A stretch of 64,000 nucleotides of DNA, from positions 1-64,000 of the forward strand of contig JAPOWG010000096.1 of NCBI GenBank assembly GCA_026707745.1, given 5' to 3'. The position numbers and the translations under genes are program-made. This document shows, piece by piece, positions 8,355 to 16,650 of this stretch (its first letter is position 1; each line of letters starts with the position of its first letter). The stretch comes from Chloroflexota bacterium. GTDB lineage: Bacteria > Chloroflexota > Anaerolineae > Aggregatilineales > Phototrophicaceae. The notes beneath the pieces were generated by a model, which saw only the letters and a program-made list of their open reading frames with translations, was not told the DNA's origin and made no database searches.

Positions 8355-9617
8355 TTAAGACGCGACGCCGCACCAGTCGACCGCCATGCGCGCCAAAACG
8401 CGGGCGCAGTCGATCACCTGCTCGAATTCGATATATTCATCGGTGCTATGGATCATCGCGCCGGAAGGTCCGAACAGGACTGACGGCGTATCGCCATATA
8501 GAACGGGCAAGCGCAGGTCGCAGCCGCCCGAACCGCCGACTTTCACGTCGTGCCCGGTCACGGACTTGGCCGCCGCGCTCAAAGCGCCGACCATAGGATG
8601 TGCGGGATCTATCTGCGCGGAATCAAACCATAAGCCGAACCATTCGATTTGTAGTGGATGATCGGCGAACCAGGCGTCTTTCTGTGACCATTCCAGGATG
8701 TATTCTTTGAAATCCGCTTTGATCTTGTGGATGTCTTCGCCGGGCAGGCATTCGATCGAACCTTCCAGGATCGATTGCGAGGCGATGGTAGAGGGCCATT
8801 CGCCGGCAACCATCTTGCAGATGCCAGTTGGCACCTTGGTATTGTATATCTCGTCATAGAGCGGGTGCGACACTTGTGACTCGCGCATGATCGAGTAAGC
8901 CTCCACAGCGTGAAAAACCTCAAATGACTTGGAGATGGGGTTGGTCAGTTCGTGCTTGTATTCAATGCCGCCTTCTTCGCCCGGCACTGTGATGCGGAAG
9001 AACTGAGCGCCACGATTGGAGATGCCCATTTTGTCCAGCCCGGTCGGTTCGGTGAAAATGCAGGCGTCAGCGCTGTAGCCGCGCATGACCGATGCCAGAG
9101 TGCCGTTGCCGCCGGCTTCTTCGTCAACCACGCATTCGACGATGACATCGCCCTGAAGCTGGATACCGGCGGATTGCAGCGCCAGCACGCACAGGACGTT
9201 GCTGACGACGCCGCCTTTCATATCGGCGCTACCCCGCCCATAAATCTTTCCGTCGACGTATTCCCCGCTCCAGGGACCATATTCCCAGAGCTCCGGCGGG
9301 CCGATGGGCACCACGTCCGTATGACCGTTGAATTTGAGCGATTTACCGCCGCCAGCCCCGCGATATACACCTACCACATTGGGGCGCTCGGCATAAGAGA
9401 ATCCCGTGGGCACGAAGGCTGGATGCGCCGCGAGTTCATCGTCGTCGGGCGCCCAGCGGTCGACATCAAGACCCATCGAGAGCAATTGACGTTCCAGCAC
9501 ATCCTGGCATGGCAACTCCTCTCCTTCCAGCGAGGGGATGCGCACCAGTTCCTGCAAGAGGTGCAGTGCGTCTGCTCGATGTTTTTCTATGGCTTGGTCG
9601 AGTTGGTCGAAGAGCAT
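8355..9617 (-). CDS. M20 family metallopeptidase (ArgE/DapE-like)
   Basis: A zinc-dependent amidohydrolase of about 420 residues. Family hallmarks are FNGHTDVVP (metal ligand His and Asp), YGRGSADMKGG (bridging Asp), VVDEEAGGNGT (general base Glu and ligand Glu) and the C-terminal GGSGGCDLRLP region. An upstream in-frame start exists at 9689, but the ATG at 9617 follows AAAGGAAAAGC and yields the normal N-terminus (MLFDQLDQAIEKH). It is placed after two sugar-type permease genes and before a glycosidase-like gene. It probably deacylates or hydrolyses an imported N-acyl or amide-linked compound; the exact substrate is unknown. Confidence 0.85.
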   Translation of the reverse strand: MLFDQLDQAIEKHRADALHLLQELVRIPSLEGEELPCQDVLERQLLSMGLDVDRWAPDDDELAAHPAFVPTGFSYAERPNVVGVYRGAGGGKSLKFNGHTDVVPIGPPELWEYGPWSGEYVDGKIYGRGSADMKGGVVSNVLCVLALQSAGIQLQGDVIVECVVDEEAGGNGTLASVMRGYSADACIFTEPTGLDKMGISNRGAQFFRITVPGEEGGIEYKHELTNPISKSFEVFHAVEAYSIMRESQVSHPLYDEIYNTKVPTGICKMVAGEWPSTIASQSILEGSIECLPGEDIHKIKADFKEYILEWSQKDAWFADHPLQIEWFGLWFDSAQIDPAHPMVGALSAAAKSVTGHDVKVGGSGGCDLRLPVLYGDTPSVLFGPSGAMIHSTDEYIEFEQVIDCARVLARMAVDWCGVAS

Positions 9618-9728
9618 AGATGCTTTTCCTTTCTTGCCTAACCCTCCCCCAAAGCACTGGAGGAGGTGTCCCAAATGTAGCTCCCGCATTGGGCAACTGC
9701 CGTTTCCACATCAGGCGTTTTGGCTTTG

Positions 9729-10565
9729 CTATCCCTTCACGGCGCCAAAGGTCAACGCCGAGATGAAATAGCGGCGCACGAGCAGCGCGAATATCACCAC
9801 CGGCAAGGTGCCGATAGTTGCGGTCGCGAACATGGGTCCCCATTTGATGCCGGAGTGGGTCATAAAGAAGGCGATGGTGGTGGGCATCGTGCGTGCGTTG
9901 GTCGAGGTCAAAAAGAAGGCCAGGCTGAATTCATTCCAGACGCCAATGAAGATCAAGATCGCTGTAGCGGCGACTCCGCCGGCCATCAGCGGCAAAGTGA
10001 TCAGACGAAAGGCTTTGAAGCGCGAGGCGCCATCGACCATGGCCGATTCTTCCAACTCGACCGGGATGCCTTCCACAAAACCGCGCATCATCCAAATGGC
10101 ATAGGGGATGTTCCAAAGCAGATAAACCACGATGAGAAAGATATGCGTATCGAACAAGTTCAGCGCCCGCGCGATAAAGAACAGAGCAAACACGATGGAA
10201 ATACCCGGCACCATCTGCAAAAACAGGAATCCATAAGCGACGCCTTCTTTGTACCGAAAGCGGTAGCGGGCAAAGCTGTACGTCGCCGGGATGGCGATGA
10301 GAATGGTTAAGAGCGTACTGCAAACAGCGATGATGGTGCTGTTCTTCATATAAAAGAGAATATTCATATTGTCGAAAATATTTTCAAAATGCTCGAACGT
10401 AGGCGTGAATAGCCAAACCGGCGGATAAGCGAAAGTCTCCAACCGCGTCTTGAATGCCGAACTAACCATGAAGAGATAGGGAAACAGAAAAGCCGCTACC
10501 ACCGCTATCGTCAGCAGATCGAGGATGCGGGAGCCCAACAGCGCGCCGCGATTCTTCACCTTCAT
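9729..10565 (-). CDS. Carbohydrate ABC transporter permease, MalG type
   Basis: The inner-membrane permease has 278 residues and six predicted membrane helices. The EAA loop reads VELEESAMVDGASRFKAFRLITLPLM, matching the ATPase-contacting motif of CUT1 sugar importers. The C-terminus YFISALTFGAVKG is typical of MalG-like proteins. It begins a few bases after the MalF-type partner ends, so translation is probably coupled. The operon encodes no ATPase, which suggests a shared MsmX/UgpC-like ATPase elsewhere in the genome. Confidence 0.88.
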   Translation of the reverse strand: MKVKNRGALLGSRILDLLTIAVVAAFLFPYLFMVSSAFKTRLETFAYPPVWLFTPTFEHFENIFDNMNILFYMKNSTIIAVCSTLLTILIAIPATYSFARYRFRYKEGVAYGFLFLQMVPGISIVFALFFIARALNLFDTHIFLIVVYLLWNIPYAIWMMRGFVEGIPVELEESAMVDGASRFKAFRLITLPLMAGGVAATAILIFIGVWNEFSLAFFLTSTNARTMPTTIAFFMTHSGIKWGPMFATATIGTLPVVIFALLVRRYFISALTFGAVKG

Positions 10566-10569
10566 GCGT

Positions 10570-11472
10570 CTAGGCCTCGAACTTGATGCGTTCGCGCAGC
10601 TTGATCAAAATAACAGTCAAGGCCACGATAATAATGATTAGCATGACGCTGGCCGCTGAGCCCCGCCCGACATCGCGTTGCACCAGGGTCGTGCGATAAA
10701 CGTAGAGCGGCAAGGTAGTGGTTGCGGTACCCGGTCCCCCGCTAAACATGACAAAGATCACATCAAACAGGCGCAAAACATCCATGAAACGCAGGATCAA
10801 GGTTGTCAGGATCAGCGGCAGCATCATCGGCAAGGTCAAATGCGCAAATGACTGCCAGCGAGAAGCGCCGTCTACGCGCGCCGCCTCGAAAGGCTCTACC
10901 GGCAAAGTCTGTAAACCTGCCAACAGGATCAAGATAAAGAAGGGTGTCCATTCCCAGATGTCAACCAGGATCACTGCTACAAGGGCCAGATCTTTTCCAT
11001 ACCAATTATGCCGGACCCCGGTAACGCTCTCGAAGAAAAAATTGATAAGACCGTCATACGAGAAATACAACCGCCCGATCAATCCGACCATTGAAGGCAT
11101 CAATACGACGGGAATGATCAAGAGCGCGGTGAACAGAGAATTGCCGCGCATCTTGCGATTGAGCAGCAGCGCAATGGCAAAGCCGATCAGCAATTCCGGT
11201 ATCAACGTACCCAGCAAATAGTGAATTGTGATACGAACAGTGGCCCCGAATGTGCTGTGTTCGTTGGTCAGCAGCCACTGATAATTTTGCAGCCCCACCC
11301 CTTCGGCCAAGCGGAAGGGCTCGCCGAAGGTCAGATCGACTGTACTTAGCTGAAACAGCGAAAACGCGCTGTATGCCGCGATGCTAAAGACTACTGCAAA
11401 GGCAGGCAGAATAAGAATCGCCGGCCCCAACCAAGTCGGTCGGCGCCGCTGCGATCTGATGTCGCCATTCAT
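10570..11472 (-). CDS. Carbohydrate ABC transporter permease, MalF type
   Basis: Partner permease of about 300 residues with six membrane helices. The EAA loop is PFEAARVDGASRWQSFAHLTLPMM. The long cytoplasmic N-terminus is arginine rich. The frame is open upstream to 11523, but the ATG at 11472 follows GGAAGTCGGTTT and avoids a start inside the hairpin at 11488-11522. It lies between the binding-protein gene and the MalG-type gene of the same importer. Confidence 0.87.
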   Translation of the reverse strand: MNGDIRSQRRRPTWLGPAILILPAFAVVFSIAAYSAFSLFQLSTVDLTFGEPFRLAEGVGLQNYQWLLTNEHSTFGATVRITIHYLLGTLIPELLIGFAIALLLNRKMRGNSLFTALLIIPVVLMPSMVGLIGRLYFSYDGLINFFFESVTGVRHNWYGKDLALVAVILVDIWEWTPFFILILLAGLQTLPVEPFEAARVDGASRWQSFAHLTLPMMLPLILTTLILRFMDVLRLFDVIFVMFSGGPGTATTTLPLYVYRTTLVQRDVGRGSAASVMLIIIIVALTVILIKLRERIKFEA

Positions 11473-11487
11473 AAACCGACTTCCAGT

Positions 11488-11522
11488 TGGTGGCGGCCCG
11501 TCCTTTGGACGAACCGCCACCA
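11488..11522 (-). promoter_or_regulatory. Intercistronic stem-loop between binding-protein and permease genes
   Basis: A 9-bp outer stem (TGGTGGCGG with CCGCCACCA) encloses a 5-bp inner stem (CGTCC-TTT-GGACG), separated by a 2/2 internal loop. There is no U-tract on either side. Such stem-loops often protect the 3' end of the abundant binding-protein mRNA and lower permease expression; that role is inferred from position. Confidence 0.6.
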
Positions 11523-11532
11523 TGGGCGGAGA

Positions 11533-12855
11533 CTATTCCGCAACAACCTCAGACACTTGCGCTTGCATACTGGCGATGGCTTCTTCAACGCTGATTTCAC
11601 CGATGAAGGCGCGCGCGCCTTCAATGCCCATGATCTCGCTGATCTGGCTCCACTTCGGCGTCGGCAGAACCACGCTCAAGCCGAGTTCGCCCAGCGCGGC
11701 CGCCTGTTGCAGCGTATCCAGCGTCGCCTGATAGTAGGGGTTTTCCGCTTGCAGATCGGGATCGCCCAACGCCGACGCGCGCGAGACGATGCCGCCATTT
11801 GCCAGGTATTCGCTCTGCATGCCTTCGCTCGTCAGATAAGCGATGAAAGCCCAGGTGGCTTCTTTGGCATCGGAATCGTCCATCATGGCGAAGGACCAGC
11901 CCCATACGCCGGAAAAGGCGCCGGCAGGCCCGGCAGGCAGCGGGCTGTAGCCAGTCATCCCCGCCACCAGCGATTTGTCCGGATTCTCGACTTCGGGCGC
12001 TGCGGCCGACGCTTCAATCATGATCGCCGCGCGGCCTAGCATGAAGGCGTCCCAGGCTTCAGGGAAGGAGAAGGACTCAACGCCGACGGGACCGTACTGC
12101 CAGAGATCGCGGATATATTCCAGCGAAGCGACCGTGCCCGGCGAATCCAGCGCCACCTCGCCCGTCGCCGGATCAACCATCATGCCGCCGAAGGGCGCCA
12201 GGAAAATCGACCACATATAAGTGAATTCCCAGCCCAGGCGCGCCCGGTAGCTGATACCGTCAACGCCGTCGACATTCTCGCTGAAGTACTGAGCTGCCGC
12301 CAACACCTCGTCATAGGTGGTCGGCACATCAATGCCGTGTTCCTCGAAGAGGTCCTCGCGATAGAACATGAAGACGGTCTCGCCGGCGTAGGGAATGCCA
12401 TAATGCATGCCGTCTTCCCAAAGGAACATATCGCGGTAGGCTTGCAGGATATCTTCATAGTTGAACCAGTCCGGCGTGATATAGGATTCGATCCAGGGCT
12501 CCAGAGGCGTCGCGTAGCCGCTCGACGCCACCAGCGGGCTCCACTCGATGGCTGTCATCATGGCGTCGTAACTCGCCGATTCGGCAGAGACCTCAAGCAA
12601 CATGCGTTGACCGAGTTGACCCTCTTCCATCTCGTCAAGCACCACCGAGATGCCCGTCAACTCTTCAAAGCGCGGAATCATCTGCTTAAAGGCTTCCACG
12701 GACGGGTGCGAAGCGACGGCGACTGTGATCGTGGTGCCGCCGTACTGCTCCTTGATGCCGGCCGCCCAATCCTCGATCGGGTCGTGTCCCATCGCGGCGA
12801 CGCCGGAAAATACGAGAGCGGCCACCAGCAGAACAAAAACAAATCTGACTTTCAT
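11533..12855 (-). CDS. Extracellular sugar-binding protein of an ABC importer (family 1)
   Basis: Secreted solute-binding protein of about 440 residues. The N-terminus MKVRFVFVLLVAALVFSGVAAMG is a signal peptide. The mature part shows the family 1 pattern: TITVAVASHPSVEAFKQMI, FEELTGI, then FYREDLFEEHGIDVPTTYDE, and the aromatic-rich GVWGWSFAMM segment that usually frames the sugar. The frame is open to 12894, but the ATG at 12855 follows GAAAGGTGTTTTGAA. First gene of the importer operon; the hairpin behind it probably sets its excess over the permeases. The ligand cannot be inferred beyond a carbohydrate-like compound. Confidence 0.88.
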   Translation of the reverse strand: MKVRFVFVLLVAALVFSGVAAMGHDPIEDWAAGIKEQYGGTTITVAVASHPSVEAFKQMIPRFEELTGISVVLDEMEEGQLGQRMLLEVSAESASYDAMMTAIEWSPLVASSGYATPLEPWIESYITPDWFNYEDILQAYRDMFLWEDGMHYGIPYAGETVFMFYREDLFEEHGIDVPTTYDEVLAAAQYFSENVDGVDGISYRARLGWEFTYMWSIFLAPFGGMMVDPATGEVALDSPGTVASLEYIRDLWQYGPVGVESFSFPEAWDAFMLGRAAIMIEASAAAPEVENPDKSLVAGMTGYSPLPAGPAGAFSGVWGWSFAMMDDSDAKEATWAFIAYLTSEGMQSEYLANGGIVSRASALGDPDLQAENPYYQATLDTLQQAAALGELGLSVVLPTPKWSQISEIMGIEGARAFIGEISVEEAIASMQAQVSEVVAE

Positions 12856-12903
12856 TTCAAAACACCTTTCAAATTGTGATTCGGACAAAACCAAGCGAAT
12901 TCA

Positions 12904-12931
12904 GAATACTTTCCCTTCTCAAGAAAGTATC
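12904..12931. promoter_or_regulatory. Inverted repeat downstream of the importer promoter
   Basis: ATACTTTC (12906-12913) and GAAAGTAT (12923-12930) are separated by nine bases, with one more near-match on each side. The element lies immediately downstream of the -10 box at 12937-12942, where an operator or a leader hairpin would act. Confidence 0.45.
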
Positions 12932-12936
12932 CTCAT

Positions 12937-12966
12937 AAGATAACAGTTCAGGCGCAAATCCGCCAA
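12937..12966 (-). promoter_or_regulatory. Promoter of the first importer operon
   Basis: TTGGCG (12961-12966), 18 bases, TATCTT (12937-12942) on the minus strand. The -10 region lies in a 13-mer that also occurs unchanged at the promoter of the second importer cluster (20812-20824). Confidence 0.5.
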
Positions 12967-13121
12967 CAAGCTGCGCAATCTGTCAGGGCAATCTCTAAAG
13001 CAACCGTTGCGGCAATGGCTACTGTGGCGATCATCGTTGATCGAAAGGCCGGCAAATTCAGCAAATTCTGATTTTCGACTGCGCGCCGGATAATATTTGG
13101 CTAACAAGGTTTGTAAATAGT

Positions 13122-13150
13122 TTGACAAAAGCTGATCCATAGTGTAGACT
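13122..13150 (+). promoter_or_regulatory. Promoter of the small coiled-coil gene at 13172
   Basis: A consensus TTGACA (13122-13127), 17 bases, then TAGACT (13145-13150). Transcription would start about 15 bases before the TTG codon at 13172. Confidence 0.6.
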
Positions 13151-13171
13151 GATTCTACAGAATCCTAATCA

Positions 13172-13432
13172 TTGACGCGCAAGGGAGATAGCATCGCGAC
13201 ACAAACTGAAGCGGATGGCAACATCGTCTTTGAAACTTTGAATAGGCATGGAGAAAAGATCGCGAAATTGGAAGCCGGCAATCAGCATATGGCTACCAAA
13301 GCCGATATAAGGCAACTCGAAACGAAGATTGAGCAGCTACGGGCTGACTTGACCTGGCGCATCATGATTGCGATGGGGGCGATGACAGCTATTTTCACAT
13401 TTATAGTAGAACAACGAATTGGCGACAGTTAG
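13172..13432 (+). CDS. Small coiled-coil protein with C-terminal membrane segment
   Basis: Up to 86 residues. The middle (FETLNRHGEKIAKLEAGN then ATKADIRQLETKIEQLRADL) is a short heptad-like coiled coil. The end (WRIMIAMGAMTAIFTFIVEQ) is one membrane helix, an architecture resembling the CCDC90/DUF1640-like small proteins. The TTG at 13172 has no ribosome site. AAGGGAG at 13181-13187 instead sits five bases before an in-frame ATC at 13193, so translation may start there. It is divergent from the first importer operon. A similar protein is encoded at 17769. Function unknown. Confidence 0.55.
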   Translation: MTRKGDSIATQTEADGNIVFETLNRHGEKIAKLEAGNQHMATKADIRQLETKIEQLRADLTWRIMIAMGAMTAIFTFIVEQRIGDS

Positions 13433-13574
13433 AACTCCTAGGACTGCACTCAATTTGAATTGATTGACCCATGCTCCGTCAAATTCCACTTAATTGCGAA
13501 TGGGGACAGCGACAATTGTGTAAAGTTACGCCCGCATATCGCGTGGATTCGGCGTGCCGTGAGCTTATGCCCCT

Positions 13575-14390
13575 CTAAAAGGGCCAGATTTTGTCCCAAG
13601 CGCTCATCCAGTCGTCGGCGCGGCTGTACATCTTCTGCGCCGGCTGATCCAATACTACGTCCGAGCGCGGCACGTAAGCAGCCATTGTATCGAAGTGTCC
13701 AAATTCAACCGTGATCGTCACCGGCGACGCCGGCACATAAGGCGCGACCGCGCTCAAGTCACCCAAGGCTTGATAGGCGCCCTCTTCGATCATTTCACGG
13801 GCGCGTTGAGGCGCGATCTGGCGCGCCGAATATTTCGACAGCCCTCGCTTGACCGCCACTGTCGTCAGCCCATCGCCGAGCAGCGACGTCGCTTCGCGGC
13901 AGACGGCTACGTCGCCGGTGACAAGCAGCACGGGGCAGCCATAATGACCACAGAGCGCGGCGTTGACGCCAACCTCGCCAACCAGTTTATCATTGAACCA
14001 GAGATTGCGGCATTGCGCCGACGAGATGGTGTGGTTCAAGACGCCATCCGGCGTATTGTTGCGCGCGTGATAGCCGACCATCAAGCAGGCGTCCACGCCC
14101 TGTTCAAGCGGCACCCGGTAATCCGTCCAGGTATGATGCGCCACGTATTCGCAAGCGGGATCGAGCATGCCCTTGATCAGGGAATTGTATCGCCAATCGC
14201 CGCCCGCATTGTGGCCGTCGATGACGATGATTTCAGTTGCGCCCGCTCGGGAAGCGCCGCGCACCGCCGCGTTGACCTCGGCTGTGTAGAGCTCGCGGCC
14301 TTCCGGGTATCCGGCCTTGCCGCCCCCGACTTGATCCCAGGTGACGATGCCGCTGACACCTTCCATGTCGCACATGATCAAGATTCTCAT
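13575..14390 (-). CDS. M55 family peptidase (D-aminopeptidase DppA-like)
   Basis: A cytoplasmic 271-residue protein. It begins MRILIMCDMEGVSGI with the Asp8-x-Glu10 metal ligands of the M55 family. The VIDGHNAGG histidine (about 60), the VAHHTW histidines (about 104-105) and VNAALCGHYGCPVLLVTGD complete the zinc site pattern. DppA hydrolyses D-amino-acid dipeptides. Here the gene closes a sugar-type importer cluster after a sugar aminotransferase, so it may act on an amide of an amino sugar or on a cell-wall-derived peptide. The metal site is visible; the substrate is inference. Confidence 0.85.
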   Translation of the reverse strand: MRILIMCDMEGVSGIVTWDQVGGGKAGYPEGRELYTAEVNAAVRGASRAGATEIIVIDGHNAGGDWRYNSLIKGMLDPACEYVAHHTWTDYRVPLEQGVDACLMVGYHARNNTPDGVLNHTISSAQCRNLWFNDKLVGEVGVNAALCGHYGCPVLLVTGDVAVCREATSLLGDGLTTVAVKRGLSKYSARQIAPQRAREMIEEGAYQALGDLSAVAPYVPASPVTITVEFGHFDTMAAYVPRSDVVLDQPAQKMYSRADDWMSAWDKIWPF

Positions 14391-14531
14391 TTAACTTCCC
14401 TTCCGAACAAATCAACAGCGAAGCTGAGATTGTACCGCAAAGTAGAAAAGGAAAACGCATGATTTGATTCGATGCGGCTGGCTGGCCCGGCAAATCTCGC
14501 GCGGGGCCGCAGCGACGCAAGACGTGCGGAG

Positions 14532-15758
14532 TCAGCGCAAGTCTTTGACATTCTGATGAATCTTGCTGATAGCGACGGCGATCTCTTGCATGTCCTCCTC
14601 GTCTCCCAGCAGCGCATTCTGCGTGATCCAGACTGTCTCGTCCGATTCGCGGTGAGAGTTGGGGAAGGCGTCCGCGAGGAAGGCGTGATTTGCCTCCGCC
14701 TGCGCGCCGCTGAGGCGATTGCGGTAAGCCCCGCTGATGAAAAGGTCCAGCTTGTGGATAGGCGGATATGGCGCTTGCGTGGGAATGCCCTCCGCTTCCA
14801 GCGCATCAACAAATTGCTGATTCGAAATGCCGGCGAAGGCTCGCGCGTCGACGTGGAAGATATAAGCGTAATGCCCATTGCGGGTGATTCGAGCGTCGTG
14901 GCTCTGCGGCGTGATGCCCGGGATCTCGCCTAACAAACGATCAAGCAACCGACCGTTCTCGTGACGGCGAGCGGTCTGCTCGTCTAGGCGGGTCAGTTGC
15001 GCCAACAACACCGCGCCTTGCCATTCGCTGAGGCGGTAATTCGAGCCGTAGATGTAATGACTGTAAAACCATTCGCCGGGCATGCGTCCGCAATCGTGCG
15101 TCGAGCGCGCTTGGCGTTCAAAGCCATCATCGTTGCTGATGATCATGCCGCCCTCTCCGGCGGTCATGGTCTTGCTGGCCTGGAAGCTGAAAGTGCCGCC
15201 GATGCCAAAAGTACCCACCTTTTGTCCGCGCCATTCGCTGCCATGCGCGTGCGCGGCATCTTCGAGCAATGCGACACCATGTTTCTGGGCAACCGCCGCC
15301 AGTTGGTCCAGATCCGCCGGGCGCCCGCCCATGTGAACAGCGATGATCGCTCTGGTATGTTCGTTGATAGCTGCTTCTGCCAGTTCAGGATCAATACAGT
15401 AACTGTCAGCGCTGACGTCAACCAAAACAGGCAGCGCGCCGGCGAAAAGCGCCGCGCTCGCGGTGGCCACAAAAGTGGCGTTGGGCACGATAACCTCGTC
15501 TTCAGGTCCAATGCCCATAGCAGCCAGGGCGACTTCGATAGCGTGAGTCCCGTTCGTAACCGCGATGCCGTGTTTGGCCTGATGGTATTCGGCGAACCTC
15601 TGCTCGAACTCGAGCGTTTTGGTACCCTCCGTTCGCCACCAGTCACGACTTTCCAGCACCTCGTTCAACGCGTCTCGTTCCAGGTTGTCATATATCGGCC
15701 AGTCGGGAAACGGTTTGCTCTTGGCGGGCGTTCCGCCTTGGATGGCGAGTTCTGGCAT
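14532..15758 (-). CDS. DegT/DnrJ/EryC1/StrS family PLP aminotransferase
   Basis: A 408-residue sugar-type aminotransferase. The PLP lysine is Lys196 in SFQASKTMTAGEGGM. The EDAAHAHGSEW motif supplies the pyridine-nitrogen Asp and the ring-stacking His, and VTNGTHAIEVAL binds phosphate. A C-terminal YAYIFHVD strand and PYPPIHKL are usual in the family. These enzymes aminate keto-sugars or keto-cyclitols and sometimes work in the reverse, catabolic direction. Together with the dehydrogenase at 19672 and the Gfo/Idh enzyme at 20891 it suggests amino-sugar or aminocyclitol turnover. Confidence 0.9.
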   Translation of the reverse strand: MPELAIQGGTPAKSKPFPDWPIYDNLERDALNEVLESRDWWRTEGTKTLEFEQRFAEYHQAKHGIAVTNGTHAIEVALAAMGIGPEDEVIVPNATFVATASAALFAGALPVLVDVSADSYCIDPELAEAAINEHTRAIIAVHMGGRPADLDQLAAVAQKHGVALLEDAAHAHGSEWRGQKVGTFGIGGTFSFQASKTMTAGEGGMIISNDDGFERQARSTHDCGRMPGEWFYSHYIYGSNYRLSEWQGAVLLAQLTRLDEQTARRHENGRLLDRLLGEIPGITPQSHDARITRNGHYAYIFHVDARAFAGISNQQFVDALEAEGIPTQAPYPPIHKLDLFISGAYRNRLSGAQAEANHAFLADAFPNSHRESDETVWITQNALLGDEEDMQEIAVAISKIHQNVKDLR

Positions 15759-15814
15759 GGTGAATCTCCTATTCCTGTGATTTGATCAATTCGCGGGATC
15801 CCTTTGTCAATGGC

Positions 15815-16648
15815 CTAGCCTTTCAGCGAGCCCAATGTCAAGCCCTTGACGATATACTTCTGCGCAAAGACGGCGAAGATCAGCATGGGCAGGATGGCTA
15901 CGATAGATGCCGCCGACATCGGACCCCAGGCGATCGACGTGTATCCGCGGAAAGAGGCGACAGCCACCGTGATCGTCTGCGCGTCGCTAAAAGATAGCGA
16001 TAGGGCAATGGTCAACTCGTTCCAGATCCAAATGGCCGTCAAAATGGCGGTGGCCGCAATGCCCGGCGCGGCCAGCGGAATGAAGACGTGGCGCAATGTG
16101 CCCAGGTAGTTGCAGCCGTCAATGCGCGAGGCATCGTCCAATTCCGACGGGACTTCCTTGAAAAAACTGCGGATCAGCCATACGGCGAAGGGCAGCGAAT
16201 GGACTTGATAGACCAGCGCCAAGCCAATATGCGTATCGTACCAGCCGATCTTCTGATAGAGCACGTACATCGGGATGACAAACAGAAACTCCGGCAGCAT
16301 ATAAGCCAGCAGCAGCCAGACGCCGAAGAGCTTCTTGCCGCGGAAACGAAAACGGTGAATCCCGTAAGAGGCGAAGATCGCGATGACGATGGCGATCAGA
16401 ACGCCCAGCGACGTTACATAAACGGTATTCAAAAAAGCCTGCACAAAGCCTGGTTTGTCCAGCAGCGCCAGGTAATGATCCCATATCGGCTCAAAGATGA
16501 ACTTGGGCGGCATCGAGAAGGCGTCGCGCTGCGTCTTGAAAGAGATCGTCAAGAGCCAGACAACCGGAAAGAGCGTGACCAAGATAGCCGCCAGCGAAAT
16601 CAAGTAGGCCAGCAGGCGTTGCAGCTGAGCGCGCTGTCTGTGGTCCAT
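15815..16648 (-). CDS. Carbohydrate ABC transporter permease, MalG type (second importer)
   Basis: A 277-residue permease with six membrane helices and the EAA loop VPSELDDASRIDGCNYLGTL followed by FIPLAAPGIA. The C-terminus KYIVKGLTLGSLKG is typical of MalG-like partners. It starts only two bases after the MalF-type gene ends. No ATPase gene is present in this cluster either. Confidence 0.88.
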   Translation of the reverse strand: MDHRQRAQLQRLLAYLISLAAILVTLFPVVWLLTISFKTQRDAFSMPPKFIFEPIWDHYLALLDKPGFVQAFLNTVYVTSLGVLIAIVIAIFASYGIHRFRFRGKKLFGVWLLLAYMLPEFLFVIPMYVLYQKIGWYDTHIGLALVYQVHSLPFAVWLIRSFFKEVPSELDDASRIDGCNYLGTLRHVFIPLAAPGIAATAILTAIWIWNELTIALSLSFSDAQTITVAVASFRGYTSIAWGPMSAASIVAILPMLIFAVFAQKYIVKGLTLGSLKG

Positions 16649-16650
16649 GC

